64,000 bases of DNA. Source: Pseudomonadota bacterium (GTDB taxonomy: Bacteria > Pseudomonadota > Gammaproteobacteria > Burkholderiales > Thiobacteraceae). Below are positions 8,985-17,383 of this stretch, in pieces. The position numbers and the translations under genes are program-made. The notes below the pieces were generated by a model that had not been told where the DNA came from, made no database searches, and saw nothing but the letters and a program-made list of their open reading frames with translations. Positions within the stretch are counted from its first letter, which is position 1. Every line of letters begins with the position of its first letter. Location: assembly GCA_021812385.1 (NCBI GenBank), contig JAKANO010000005.1:149046-213045 (forward strand), given 5' to 3'.

Positions 8985-9070
8985 AGCCGAGCACTGCTCG
9001 GCTGGACGCGCAAAGCGCGGTCTTTCGCCGCCAGCGAGCGGCGAAAGATGACGGGATCGCCGTAAGGCGA
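8985..9070. repeat. Tandem hairpin cluster downstream of tRNA-Ser
   Basis: Four consecutive perfect stems: AGCCGAGC/GCTCGGCT (8985-9003), CGCGC/GCGCG (9007-9019), TCTTTCGCCGC/GCGGCGAAAGA (9021-9048) and TCGCC/GGCGA (9057-9070). The cluster is flanked on the left by GAGAGAG (end of the palindrome) and on the right by AATCCCTCTCTC, a 12-base copy of the tRNA T-arm/acceptor sequence. It may be an RNA-like element or the debris of a tRNA-targeted insertion; no coding function is seen. Confidence 0.55.
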
Positions 9071-9173
9071 GACCGGCACAATCCCTCTCTCATCAAAATA
9101 GAAGAGTTTGCATGGGCTCCGTTTTTTAGTGGCGAGCGCTCAGTTCGAAAAGCCTCAACGCCCGACCCCTATT

Positions 9174-11507
9174 TTATTTCGACGTCATCACCCAAACCCC
9201 AGTCCACTCGCCTTTAGGTGGCGCAGCCTTGAGTTGCTCGCATCGCTCCAGAAACAACTTGGCGGCCTTGTCGTTAGGATTTAATTCCAGGCATTGCGCA
9301 AACTCCAAATGCGCCTTGTCCCATTTGCCCAGCCGATAGGCCAACAGGCCCTCTTTGAAAATTTGCAGACCTTCCGAGATATTCGGATAGCTCGTCTCGT
9401 CATGGAAATCCAGGATTTCATAAATACTGACCGGCTGCGTTTTGCCCTTCACCACGACAAAGTCGATCTCGCGCGCCCGATAAGTGCCCTTCAGTTTCTT
9501 GAAGGTCGATTCCGAAACCAGGATCTGCGCGCCATATTCCTTGCAAGCGCTCTCCAAGCGCGCCGCCAGGTTGACGCCATCGCCGATTACGGTGAAATCC
9601 ATGCGCTTGGGCGAGCCGATGTTGCCGGATACCACCGCGTCGGTATTGATGCCGATGCCGATGCTGACCGGCAGTTTATCTTGGCTGAGGCGCTGCGCAT
9701 TCCAGTCGCGCAATACTTGAATCATGGCAATCGCACAGCGCACCGCGCGATCCTCGTCGCTGCCGCTGTCGCCCAATATCCCGAAACTCGCCATGATGGC
9801 ATCGCCGATGAACTTATCCAGCATGCCGCCTTCACGCTGAATGCAATCGACCATCAGCGTAAAATATTCATTCAACAGGCTGACCGTGCCTTGGGCGCCC
9901 AGTTTCTCGGTGATGGTGGTGAAACTGCGAATATCCGAGAACAGCATGGTCGCCATCAGGCTCTGACCGCCCAATAGCTCGGCGCCGCTGGCCAGCAGCT
10001 TGTCTGCGACATTGGGGTCCATGTAGCGCGACATGGTGGACTTCATGCGCTTCTCGCTGGTGATGTCCTCGATCATAATCATCGCACCCAGATGCTTGCC
10101 GTCCACGCTATTCAGCGGATAAGTGGTGACGTTCACCGACAAGCGCTCGCCGGCGGCCTCCATCTCGCCGTCGACCACGAACACCGGGCCGCGCACTTGG
10201 ATCGCTTCCGCAATTTTGTCCAGAACCCAGGCATTGCCGTCGGTGAAATATTCGGCCGCTGCGTGCTGCAACAAATCCATGGCATTCGCCTGCAGGATGC
10301 TCAAGCCAGCTTGATTGCAGGTGACGATCTTGCCCGTATCATCCAGCGTGATCACGCCGGACGACATGCTCTCCAGCATGGATTCGTTGTAGTTCTTGAT
10401 GTTTTGCACATTGGCGAACAGGGTCGCGTTCTCCAGGGCGATCGACGCCTGCGCGGTAAACGCGCGGAGCCGCGATTCATCCTCTTCGGTGAAGGTGCCG
10501 CCGCGCTTATTGAGCGCCTGGGTCACGCCGATGATCTTGCCGACCTGATTCACCACCGGCACACAGATGATGGAACGCGTGAAAAAGCCGGTTTTTTTGT
10601 CGAACGCCGGGTTGAAGCGCAGATCGGCATAGGCATAGGGAATATTGATGGTCTTGCCGGAGGTGAACACGGCGCCTGCGATGCCGAGATGATTGGGGAA
10701 GCGGATTTGCTGCACGCCCAGGCCCTGGCCCACCTCGGACCATAGTTCATTGGTTTTTTCGTCATTCAGGAACAAGGTCGAGCGCTCCGCGTCGAGCATG
10801 CGCGTGACTTCCTGCATCACTTTCTGCAACAACGAACCGAGCTTGATGTCGCGCGTCACCTCGGTGACCACGTTCAGGAATTCCATTTCGCGTTGGCGTC
10901 GCACCTGCATGTCCTCGACGAAACGCACGGCTTGCAGTGCGTGCGAACTCTGAGTCGCCAAGTCCTGCAGCAGGATCAAATCCTCGCGCGTGAAGCGGCC
11001 TTTCTTCTTGTTCAGCACCTGCGCGATGCCGATGATCTCGCCCTTGGCGGTAAACATCGGCACACACAGCATGGACTGCGTGACAAAGCCGGTCTGCTGG
11101 TCGATAGCCTGATTGAAGCGCGGATCCGCATAGGCGTCATGAATGATTTCCGGCGCACCGTGACTGAACACATAGCCGGCGATACCGCTGTTGCTGCTCA
11201 TGCGGATTTCGCGTTGCAAGGCGCCCTGCGCAACCCGCGAATACAGCTCGCCACTCGTGGCGTCATGCAGAAAAATAGAACCGCGCTCGGCATTGAGCTT
11301 GTCTACCGCAATGTCGACAATGGCGCTGAACACTTGATCCAGGGACTGCAACGTTGAAACCTTGCGCGTCACGCTCAGCAGGAACTCGGCGCGCGCCAGC
11401 CGCTTGCGCAAGGCGCGATCGTTGGCGTTGCGTTTCACCGGCGGCTGATCGGCTTCTCGCGCGATCGCTTCCGCGACGACTTGCTCTATTGGCCTGGGTT
11501 CATTCAT
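9174..11507 (-). CDS. Adenylate cyclase with GAF-GAF-PAS sensor region
   Basis: A 777-residue soluble signalling enzyme. It contains two GAF domains (about 58-200 and 215-370), a PAS-like domain (about 385-495), a class III cyclase catalytic domain (about 510-690) and a C-terminal TPR-like segment. The catalytic core shows LFSDIRSFTTITE (metal Asp), GGMLDKFIGDAIMASF (adenine Lys and second metal Asp) and MDFTVIGDGVNLAARLE. The Asp of DFTVIGD and the Asn/Arg of VNLAARLE favour ATP as substrate, giving cAMP. It starts 5 bases after the stop of the MBL-fold gene, so the two are co-transcribed. The GAF ligands are unknown. Confidence 0.93.
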   Translation of the reverse strand: MNEPRPIEQVVAEAIAREADQPPVKRNANDRALRKRLARAEFLLSVTRKVSTLQSLDQVFSAIVDIAVDKLNAERGSIFLHDATSGELYSRVAQGALQREIRMSSNSGIAGYVFSHGAPEIIHDAYADPRFNQAIDQQTGFVTQSMLCVPMFTAKGEIIGIAQVLNKKKGRFTREDLILLQDLATQSSHALQAVRFVEDMQVRRQREMEFLNVVTEVTRDIKLGSLLQKVMQEVTRMLDAERSTLFLNDEKTNELWSEVGQGLGVQQIRFPNHLGIAGAVFTSGKTINIPYAYADLRFNPAFDKKTGFFTRSIICVPVVNQVGKIIGVTQALNKRGGTFTEEDESRLRAFTAQASIALENATLFANVQNIKNYNESMLESMSSGVITLDDTGKIVTCNQAGLSILQANAMDLLQHAAAEYFTDGNAWVLDKIAEAIQVRGPVFVVDGEMEAAGERLSVNVTTYPLNSVDGKHLGAMIMIEDITSEKRMKSTMSRYMDPNVADKLLASGAELLGGQSLMATMLFSDIRSFTTITEKLGAQGTVSLLNEYFTLMVDCIQREGGMLDKFIGDAIMASFGILGDSGSDEDRAVRCAIAMIQVLRDWNAQRLSQDKLPVSIGIGINTDAVVSGNIGSPKRMDFTVIGDGVNLAARLESACKEYGAQILVSESTFKKLKGTYRAREIDFVVVKGKTQPVSIYEILDFHDETSYPNISEGLQIFKEGLLAYRLGKWDKAHLEFAQCLELNPNDKAAKLFLERCEQLKAAPPKGEWTGVWVMTSK

Positions 11508-11512
11508 GACGC

Positions 11513-13417
11513 TTATTTTTTCATCCCATCGAGTTGATCGCGCAACACGCTGATGGTGCTTCTCAGTTGCATCAGCTCCTGCTGCATGAAACTCACGGCT
11601 TCCTGCTCGCCGTTGGCTGCATGCACATCTTTCAGATCCATGGCCTCGCGCAACGCAGCGGTCCCATGACGCAATTGCATGACTTCCGCATTGGCCTGTT
11701 TGCGCGCCTCGTTGACTTGCGCCTCCACGGCAGCCTGCGCCTTCTCCAATTCGTCACGCAGCGCGGCGATGGTCTGGCGCGCTTGTAAAATCTCCGCCTG
11801 CGCCCCGGCAACGGCGCGCTGAATATCATCTTGATGCTGGGCCGCCTGCAACTCCAGGCGATCGCGCATGGCCGCCAAGCCGCGCTGCAACTCGCGCAGC
11901 TCGGCCTGCACCGGGTCTTTACCCAACACATCCTGCCGCAGCAAGCGCTCCAACTCGGCGGGCTCTATGGCGTGGCGCTGTGCGCGCAGATCCGCGACGA
12001 CGCGGCCGCGCAAGCCTTCGGCAAGCCGGCTGACGCATTCCACCTTGCCATCCGCCCTGGCCATATAATGCTGATCGGCATCCGCCAAGCACGGCACATA
12101 TTGCCCGGTAACGTCTTCAAACAAGTTCACCCGAAACAGCAGTTCGCCCTGATCGCCGCACTCTCCATCGCTGACACTCTGATAACCGGCTTTCGCATAC
12201 ACGAAGTGGCGCCCGGCAGCGTGCCGATAGCCGGCAAAGAAACGCCCATCGCGCTTGTGATAAACATCGGCGTCGATCGGCCAACGCGTTCCGTCCGGGA
12301 CCACTTCGACGAAGCGGTTGTCTGCCACACGGTAACGCTTGCCTGCGCGCATCAACTTCCAATCCACCACGGTGAAGCGATCCGGGGAGTGCGTCAGCAA
12401 GGTCCGTTCCGGATCCAGCGTGGTCTCGGGCAAGCCATGGTATTCGGTATGCACCACCCCATAGCGGCCGGTCACGTCATGCACCACGGCCGCGCCGTCG
12501 AAAGCCTTGATCGCGTCCTGATAGCGCGCCTCGCTCCACGTGCGCTCGATATAGTCGTTGATGTCGCCGACCAGTACCCCCGCATCGAGAAATTCCTGGC
12601 TGCTCAAATCGAATTGGGGCGTACGCTTTTCCTGATACAAGGACTGCCACAACGGCAGGTTATGCATGGTGTCCGAGCTGAAGATCAGCTTTTCGCCCCC
12701 GGCCTCGATCACCACACCGAAGTTGGGCAAGCCATGCCACACCGGCGCATTGATGATATGGATGGTGTAGCCATCGGCAATCAAAGGACGCGCATCCGCC
12801 TCGTAAAACACCGTGGCGGAAAATGCATAGAATGCCTCCGGCTCCACCCATTCTCCGCTCGCCGGATCGCAAAACAGCATGCGCGGCTTGTTGGTCTTAG
12901 GACTCAAGACGACCTTCGCCAAGCGGGGAGAAACCCGATTGCCATGCGCATCCACAACCAACCAGCCGCCCTGGTCGCCAACACCCGGCTCCCGGGCGAT
13001 CCGATAGCGGGCACGCGGCCCGATCGGCACATGATCGATATAGTCCTCGTAGGCAATATCCACCAGCCGCTTCGATTGCGCATCGAGGCTGTGGTAGAGC
13101 GCGGGGCCCGCACTGGTTTGCACTTCCTTTGCAACGGTATCGGTGGTGATCAGCTTCAGCCGCTTGCGCAGTGACGGGGCATACATGTAATACAGCGCCA
13201 CGTCGGTAAACCAGCGTTTATGATCGTCATGGCAATGGGTAATGATCACGCCATTGGTCTTTCCGATATTCTCGCCCCCAATCTGCTGAAACAGCGGCGC
13301 GCCGAGATCGATAAAATAGCTGTCGCCGTTGACCAGGGCTTGATAGCCGATACTCTTGCCCTGTTCAGAAAATGGGCCGTAGTCGCCAAGCACTACGAAT
13401 TCAATTCCGTCTGACAT
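11513..13417 (-). CDS. MBL-fold metallohydrolase with C-terminal coiled coil
   Basis: A 634-residue protein. The N-terminal half has the metallo-beta-lactamase fold: IIGVIITHCHDDH-like motif with H61, H63, D65 and H66, a later FSSDTMHNLPLW metal region and INAPVWHGLPNFG. From about residue 480 to the end it is a Gln/Ala/Glu-rich coiled coil (DELEKAQAAVEAQVNEARKQ). No signal peptide is seen. Upstream co-transcription with an adenylate cyclase suggests signalling; some class II cyclic-nucleotide phosphodiesterases have an MBL fold, so cyclic AMP turnover is one possibility, but this is inference. The middle region (about 300-470) has no recognised domain. Confidence 0.8.
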   Translation of the reverse strand: MSDGIEFVVLGDYGPFSEQGKSIGYQALVNGDSYFIDLGAPLFQQIGGENIGKTNGVIITHCHDDHKRWFTDVALYYMYAPSLRKRLKLITTDTVAKEVQTSAGPALYHSLDAQSKRLVDIAYEDYIDHVPIGPRARYRIAREPGVGDQGGWLVVDAHGNRVSPRLAKVVLSPKTNKPRMLFCDPASGEWVEPEAFYAFSATVFYEADARPLIADGYTIHIINAPVWHGLPNFGVVIEAGGEKLIFSSDTMHNLPLWQSLYQEKRTPQFDLSSQEFLDAGVLVGDINDYIERTWSEARYQDAIKAFDGAAVVHDVTGRYGVVHTEYHGLPETTLDPERTLLTHSPDRFTVVDWKLMRAGKRYRVADNRFVEVVPDGTRWPIDADVYHKRDGRFFAGYRHAAGRHFVYAKAGYQSVSDGECGDQGELLFRVNLFEDVTGQYVPCLADADQHYMARADGKVECVSRLAEGLRGRVVADLRAQRHAIEPAELERLLRQDVLGKDPVQAELRELQRGLAAMRDRLELQAAQHQDDIQRAVAGAQAEILQARQTIAALRDELEKAQAAVEAQVNEARKQANAEVMQLRHGTAALREAMDLKDVHAANGEQEAVSFMQQELMQLRSTISVLRDQLDGMKK

Positions 13418-13762
13418 AAAAAAACACCTTTAAACCAAATCTTTCTTCTTCTTTGGAAGGAAATGCCGCACTCCGCGCACTTCAATGCGTCGTCACATGC
13501 AGGCTTAAGCGATTGAATCCCGTAGATTTACTACGATATCGGCTATTTTACCGATTCCTTGACTGTTCGGAAGCTGCTTTATTTTGCGGATGTCGCGGCG
13601 AATTCTGGCGCCGCGCACGGGGTGACGCCGGATACGCCGCTGATGCTGTATAGCGGACGCCTGGTGGCGGGGAAAAACTTGACGCTCTTGCGCGCTGATT
13701 GCATCGCCATCCACCCCAACCAGCCGCGCGGCCTACTGGTGCGGGTGTTGGCGATGCGCGCA
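13418..13762. other. Intergenic region, possible small gene remnant
   Basis: About 345 bases between the MBL-fold gene and the TPR gene. A plus-strand frame from a TTG at 13559 to 13789 encodes 76 residues (TVRKLLYFADVAANSG...) with GC-rich third positions, but it lacks a ribosome-binding site and overlaps the end of the TPR gene by 27 bases. It could be a gene remnant. Nothing else was recognised. Confidence 0.3.
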
Positions 13763-14425
13763 TCAGCTATGTTTCTTTACCTTTTCTAACAGCTGCAACA
13801 CTTCCGAGCGACGGCCTTGGTCCGCATCCTCGCGTCCGGGACGCGCCGGGGCGCTCAGCGCCTTTTGCAAATACTCGGCAGCCTTGGCGTACTCACCCTG
13901 CTCCTGCAAAAAATCGGCGTAAAAATAGTTCGGGTCAATGCCGTCCGGATTCAGCTTGAGCGCCTTCTCCAAATAGGCGCGCGCCTTCTTGTTATCGCCA
14001 AAACCGATGGGCCATCCGGGTACCTTGTAATACAAGCTGCCGAGCGAGGTATAGATCGAGCCGTTGAGCGCATCCGGCTTTTCCTTTTCCGCCTGCAAAA
14101 GCAAATCCCGCGATTCCTTCACCAGGCTCAGCGCACCCAGCCCACCGGCGAATTTGGCATAGCTGCTCAAAATAATGGCTTCCCATATCATCGGCTCAAC
14201 CCGCCCGGCATTGGCCAGCGTCACTTGATGCGCTTTGGCTGACAGCTCCTTGAACGCGGCCTCCTTTTGTTTCTCCGGCACTTGGTAGTAGGCCTTGGCC
14301 CAAGCATGCTGCAAGTCCACGACGGCATCGGTGGCCGCATCGGCGCGCGCCGCGCCAGAACCGAGCAGCATCACGCTGCAAAAAAATACCAATGCCGATA
14401 AAACTTTACGCTGTACAGAATTCAT
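13763..14425 (-). CDS. Exported TPR-repeat protein
   Basis: A 220-residue protein with a signal peptide (basic MNSVQRK, then hydrophobic VLSALVFFCSVMLLGSG, cleavage near ARA-DAA). After it come tetratricopeptide-like helices, clearest at KARAYLEKALKLNPDG and YAKAAEYLQKALSAP. It probably acts as a periplasmic scaffold. It is the last gene of the five-gene sigma-54 operon, 12 bases after the SDR gene, so it presumably serves the same process. No catalytic motif is visible. Export of a protein at the end of a small-molecule operon suggests that the product acts at, or crosses, the envelope. Confidence 0.8.
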   Translation of the reverse strand: MNSVQRKVLSALVFFCSVMLLGSGAARADAATDAVVDLQHAWAKAYYQVPEKQKEAAFKELSAKAHQVTLANAGRVEPMIWEAIILSSYAKFAGGLGALSLVKESRDLLLQAEKEKPDALNGSIYTSLGSLYYKVPGWPIGFGDNKKARAYLEKALKLNPDGIDPNYFYADFLQEQGEYAKAAEYLQKALSAPARPGREDADQGRRSEVLQLLEKVKKHS

Positions 14426-14437
14426 TTTTTCATCTCC

Positions 14438-15244
14438 TTACTTGATGGATTGGGTAGCAAATTCGCGCATCTGCACGTTCTGCCGGCGCAATGCGATATC
14501 GACCAGCCGCGGCAGAATGGCGTTGATGCGCACAAACAGCGCTTCTGGCCAGCCCAGGTAATAGTCCTTGCGATCCTGCTCGATGGCGCGCACGATGCGC
14601 TCGGCTACCCAGTCCGGCTCGTCCGTGTTCATCTTGACGGCGGCCGCCATGCGGCTCACCGCACCCTCGTTAAGCGCCGTGCGGGTATAGCGCGGCGCGA
14701 CGTAGGTCACCCCCACGCCGCTCCCTTCCAATTCGCGCCGCAACGCTTCGGAAAAACCGCGCATGGCAAATTTGCTGGCGGAATAACTCGCGAAGCAAGC
14801 AAAGCCGATGCTGCCGAAAATCGAGCCCACGTTTACGATGCGGCCATGCGCCTGGGCGATCATCGACGGCAGCAGCGCGCGCGTCAGCAGCATCGGCGCC
14901 AGCACATTGGTGCGCCATAATTTTTCCAGCTCCTGTGCCGACTCAGCGGCGAATTGATCAAAGTTCTGCATGCCGGCACAATTCACCAGCACATCCACCT
15001 CGCCTAATTTTGCGCGTGCTTGACGCGCCAATTCCTCGGTCGCGCCGGCTTGCGCCAGATCGCACGGTGTAGCGAAAGCGCGGCCGCCGGCGGTATTGAT
15101 TTCCGCGCACAAGGCTTCGAGCTTGCCCTGGTTGCGCCCAACCAAGAGCAATATTGCGCCCTTCTTCGCCAGCGCCAGCGCCACACCGCGGCCGATGCCG
15201 CCGGTCGCGCCCGTGACCAGCACACGGTTGTTGGTAAGATTCAT
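14438..15244 (-). CDS. Short-chain dehydrogenase/reductase
   Basis: A 268-residue classical SDR. The Rossmann NAD(P) motif is VTGATGGIGRG near residue 12, NCAGMQ follows, and the catalytic triad appears as the Ser of VGSIFGS and YSASKFAMRG (Tyr-x3-Lys). The ATG at 15242-15244 is chosen because GGAGG precedes it and because it overlaps the stop of the upstream oxidase gene by 4 bases (ATGA), a sign of translational coupling. A basic residue after the glycine motif region (VGRN) hints at NADP. It probably reduces or oxidises an acyl- or keto-intermediate of this operon; the substrate is unknown. Confidence 0.9.
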   Translation of the reverse strand: MNLTNNRVLVTGATGGIGRGVALALAKKGAILLLVGRNQGKLEALCAEINTAGGRAFATPCDLAQAGATEELARQARAKLGEVDVLVNCAGMQNFDQFAAESAQELEKLWRTNVLAPMLLTRALLPSMIAQAHGRIVNVGSIFGSIGFACFASYSASKFAMRGFSEALRRELEGSGVGVTYVAPRYTRTALNEGAVSRMAAAVKMNTDEPDWVAERIVRAIEQDRKDYYLGWPEALFVRINAILPRLVDIALRRQNVQMREFATQSIK

Positions 15245-15897
15245 GCGGGGACCTCCTGTAGTGAACGGAAAATATCGCCATACAGGCGAAAGAACATTTT
15301 GGCGCGATGGATAATGCAATTCCGGTCCGCCGCGGATTCCAGACGGTTAACCAGATTGGCGTAAAAATGCAGGTGCTCCAGATCGAGCTCGCCATGGCTC
15401 GTGAGATACGTGAACGCCTGTTGCGGCAAGGCCAGCGCTGCTTGAATTTTCGCCGCCGCCTGGGTGGCGAGTTGCGTGCTGGTGCCTTCCAGCACAAACA
15501 CCATGCCGAAAAAGCCCAGCGGATTGACGCGCGCGATGGTGTCATAGGCGTAGGACACCATCAGCTCGGTCTGCGCCGATGGCATGCCGTGGCGCACCGC
15601 TTCGCTGTCGCCGCCGCATGCGCGAATGTCGTTCAAAATCCATTCCTGATGCCCGATTTCTTCTTCGATGTAATGCGCGATGTCCGTGCGCAGCCATTCC
15701 TTGTCGCCGTCCAAGCGCGCGCCGCACGCCATGAGCAGCGGCACGGTATGCTTGACGTGGTGGTAGGCCTGGGTCAGGAATGCCACGTACTGCGCGCGCG
15801 TGACCTGACCTTGGAGCGCCGCATTGATGATGGGAATAGCTTGCAGGCGCGCCTGCTCCGCTTGGGTTGCTTGCTGCAACTCAACATAAAACGACAT
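15241..15897 (-). CDS. Haem-oxygenase-like diiron oxidase family protein (HDO/TenA fold)
   Basis: A 218-residue all-helical protein of the iron-containing redox enzyme family (UndA/CADD/PqqC-like fold). The ligand pattern expected for a diiron site is visible: E80-x2-H83 in EEEIGHQEW, E137 in VLEGTS, and H168-x3-D172-x2-H175 in SHGELDLEH. Family members oxidise amino acids or fatty acids (for example UndA makes 1-alkenes from fatty acids). The start MSFYVELQQ at 15895-15897 overlaps the ligase gene by 17 bases. Between a ligase and an SDR it probably oxidises an activated acyl or amino-acid substrate; this is inferred from context. Confidence 0.82.
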   Translation of the reverse strand: MSFYVELQQATQAEQARLQAIPIINAALQGQVTRAQYVAFLTQAYHHVKHTVPLLMACGARLDGDKEWLRTDIAHYIEEEIGHQEWILNDIRACGGDSEAVRHGMPSAQTELMVSYAYDTIARVNPLGFFGMVFVLEGTSTQLATQAAAKIQAALALPQQAFTYLTSHGELDLEHLHFYANLVNRLESAADRNCIIHRAKMFFRLYGDIFRSLQEVPA

Positions 15898-17383
15898 GCG
15901 TGTTTTCCTCGTAAAGCGCTGCGATCCTGTCGGCGTAAGCCGCGAAAATTTCGGCGCGGCGTAGCCGGCCATTGCTGGTGAGCTGCCCATTGCTCGGCGT
16001 GAAAGCTTGCAACGCCGGCAGCCATTTTCCGATCCGCGCATAATCGGGCAGCAATTGGTTGATTTGATCCACCGCCGCCGCGATGCTGCTGGCGCTGGCA
16101 TTGGCGCGCGCCACGATCACCGCGCAGTTCCATGCCTGGCCTTCGCCGAACACCGCCGCTTGCGCAATCGCCGGATGCAAAGTGAGCTCGCGCTCCACCC
16201 ATTCCGGCGCGACATTGCGCCCGAAGGCGGTTATGAACACGCTCTTCTTGCGGCCCGTGATGTGTAGATAGCCTTCCGCATCGAGAAAGCCGATATCGCC
16301 GCTGGGCCATGGCCGCACCGCGGCGCCATGGCCGAGATAACCGAGAAACACCGCGCCATCCAGCAGAATTTCGCCGTCTGCGGCAAAGCGCACGCGCGCA
16401 TGCGGCAGCAGCTGGCCCACCGTGCCGCAGCGATTGTTGGCTGCGGTGTTGAGCGCCACCACCGACGCGCATTCCGAGAGTCCGTAGCCTTCGTACACCG
16501 GCAAGCCCAACTGCACGGCACGCGCCAACAAGTGCGGCGACACCGGCGCGCCACCCACGGCGACGAAGTGCAGATGTGGCGGCAGCGCCGCGCCGCCTTC
16601 CAACAGGGCGACCAAGGCATGCAGCATTTGCGGCGCGAGAATCGCGGTGCTGGCATCGAAATCGTGCAAGGCTTGCAGCATGCTTGCGGACTGCAAGCCG
16701 GCGGCGCCGCTGAGACCCACGCGCTGCAACGGCGGCACACAGCAGCAGGCGCCAGCCAACAGCGGCGCATACACCCCACCGATATTTTCCAGCAGCGTCG
16801 ACAGCGGCGTCAGGCACAGGTGCCGATGTTGCGCGCTTGCACCGCTGGAATGCAGCAAGGAGAGCGCCACGGTTTCCATATGCGCCCGGCTCAGGCACAC
16901 GCCTTTGGGATCGCCCGTGGTGCCGGAGGTATAGGTAATCTTGGCCGTGCCCTCGGGCAACGTCACATGGCGCACGCGCTTGGGCAAGCGCAACAGCGTC
17001 AAGCCATGTAACGCGCCGACTTCTTGCGCACCAATGCCGGCTTGCGTCAGCAGCGCCAATGCCTGCTGCGGCTGGTCGGTGAGCAAGCCATCCATTGCGC
17101 TATCGTGTAGCGCATGCAGCAGTTGCTGCGGCGAAAAAAACAAGGGCAGCGGCACGCAAGTGACCGCTCCGTGCAGTGCCGCAAGATCCGCCAATATCCA
17201 GGGGATGCCGTTATCCGCCAGCAGCCCGAGTGTCGTGATGCCGTGCTCGGCCAGGAACTTTGTGCCGGCCGCAAGCGCGTCCGGCAAATCGCCGTAGCGC
17301 AGCGTGCGCGTGCCGTCATACAGCGCAACGCGCTGCGGATCGGCTGCATGCTGATGCTGCAAGGCCGCGAACAAATCGCTCAT
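15881..17383 (-). CDS. AMP-forming acyl-CoA synthetase/ligase family protein
   Basis: A 500-residue ANL-superfamily adenylating enzyme, slightly short for the family. Motifs are ITYTSGTTGDPKG (P-loop, near residue 150), GYGLSECASV, and SGDIGFLDAEGYLHITGRKK (ribose-binding Asp and hinge). The C-terminal A10 region reads QLTSNGRLRR, so the usual catalytic lysine of xGKxxR is an arginine here. It should activate a carboxylate (fatty, aryl or amino acid) as acyl-AMP, then pass it to CoA or an amine. It overlaps the upstream haemolysin-family gene by 4 bases. The Lys-to-Arg change may slow adenylation or mark a subfamily. Confidence 0.88.
   Translation of the reverse strand: MSDLFAALQHQHAADPQRVALYDGTRTLRYGDLPDALAAGTKFLAEHGITTLGLLADNGIPWILADLAALHGAVTCVPLPLFFSPQQLLHALHDSAMDGLLTDQPQQALALLTQAGIGAQEVGALHGLTLLRLPKRVRHVTLPEGTAKITYTSGTTGDPKGVCLSRAHMETVALSLLHSSGASAQHRHLCLTPLSTLLENIGGVYAPLLAGACCCVPPLQRVGLSGAAGLQSASMLQALHDFDASTAILAPQMLHALVALLEGGAALPPHLHFVAVGGAPVSPHLLARAVQLGLPVYEGYGLSECASVVALNTAANNRCGTVGQLLPHARVRFAADGEILLDGAVFLGYLGHGAAVRPWPSGDIGFLDAEGYLHITGRKKSVFITAFGRNVAPEWVERELTLHPAIAQAAVFGEGQAWNCAVIVARANASASSIAAAVDQINQLLPDYARIGKWLPALQAFTPSNGQLTSNGRLRRAEIFAAYADRIAALYEENTHVVLC

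Noticed and set aside
8201..9079. 292-residue minus-strand frame running across tRNA-Ser
   Set aside because: Contains the RERDSNPRYR string that is the antisense translation of a tRNA T-arm; a well-known artefact.
11831..13174. 447-residue plus-strand frame opposite the MBL-fold gene
   Set aside because: Composition is that of an antisense shadow, without a start signal; the minus-strand protein has clear motifs.
15774..16898. 374-residue minus-strand frame in another phase of the ligase gene
   Set aside because: Ala/Arg-rich frame-shifted reading of the ligase; the ligase motifs are continuous in the chosen frame.
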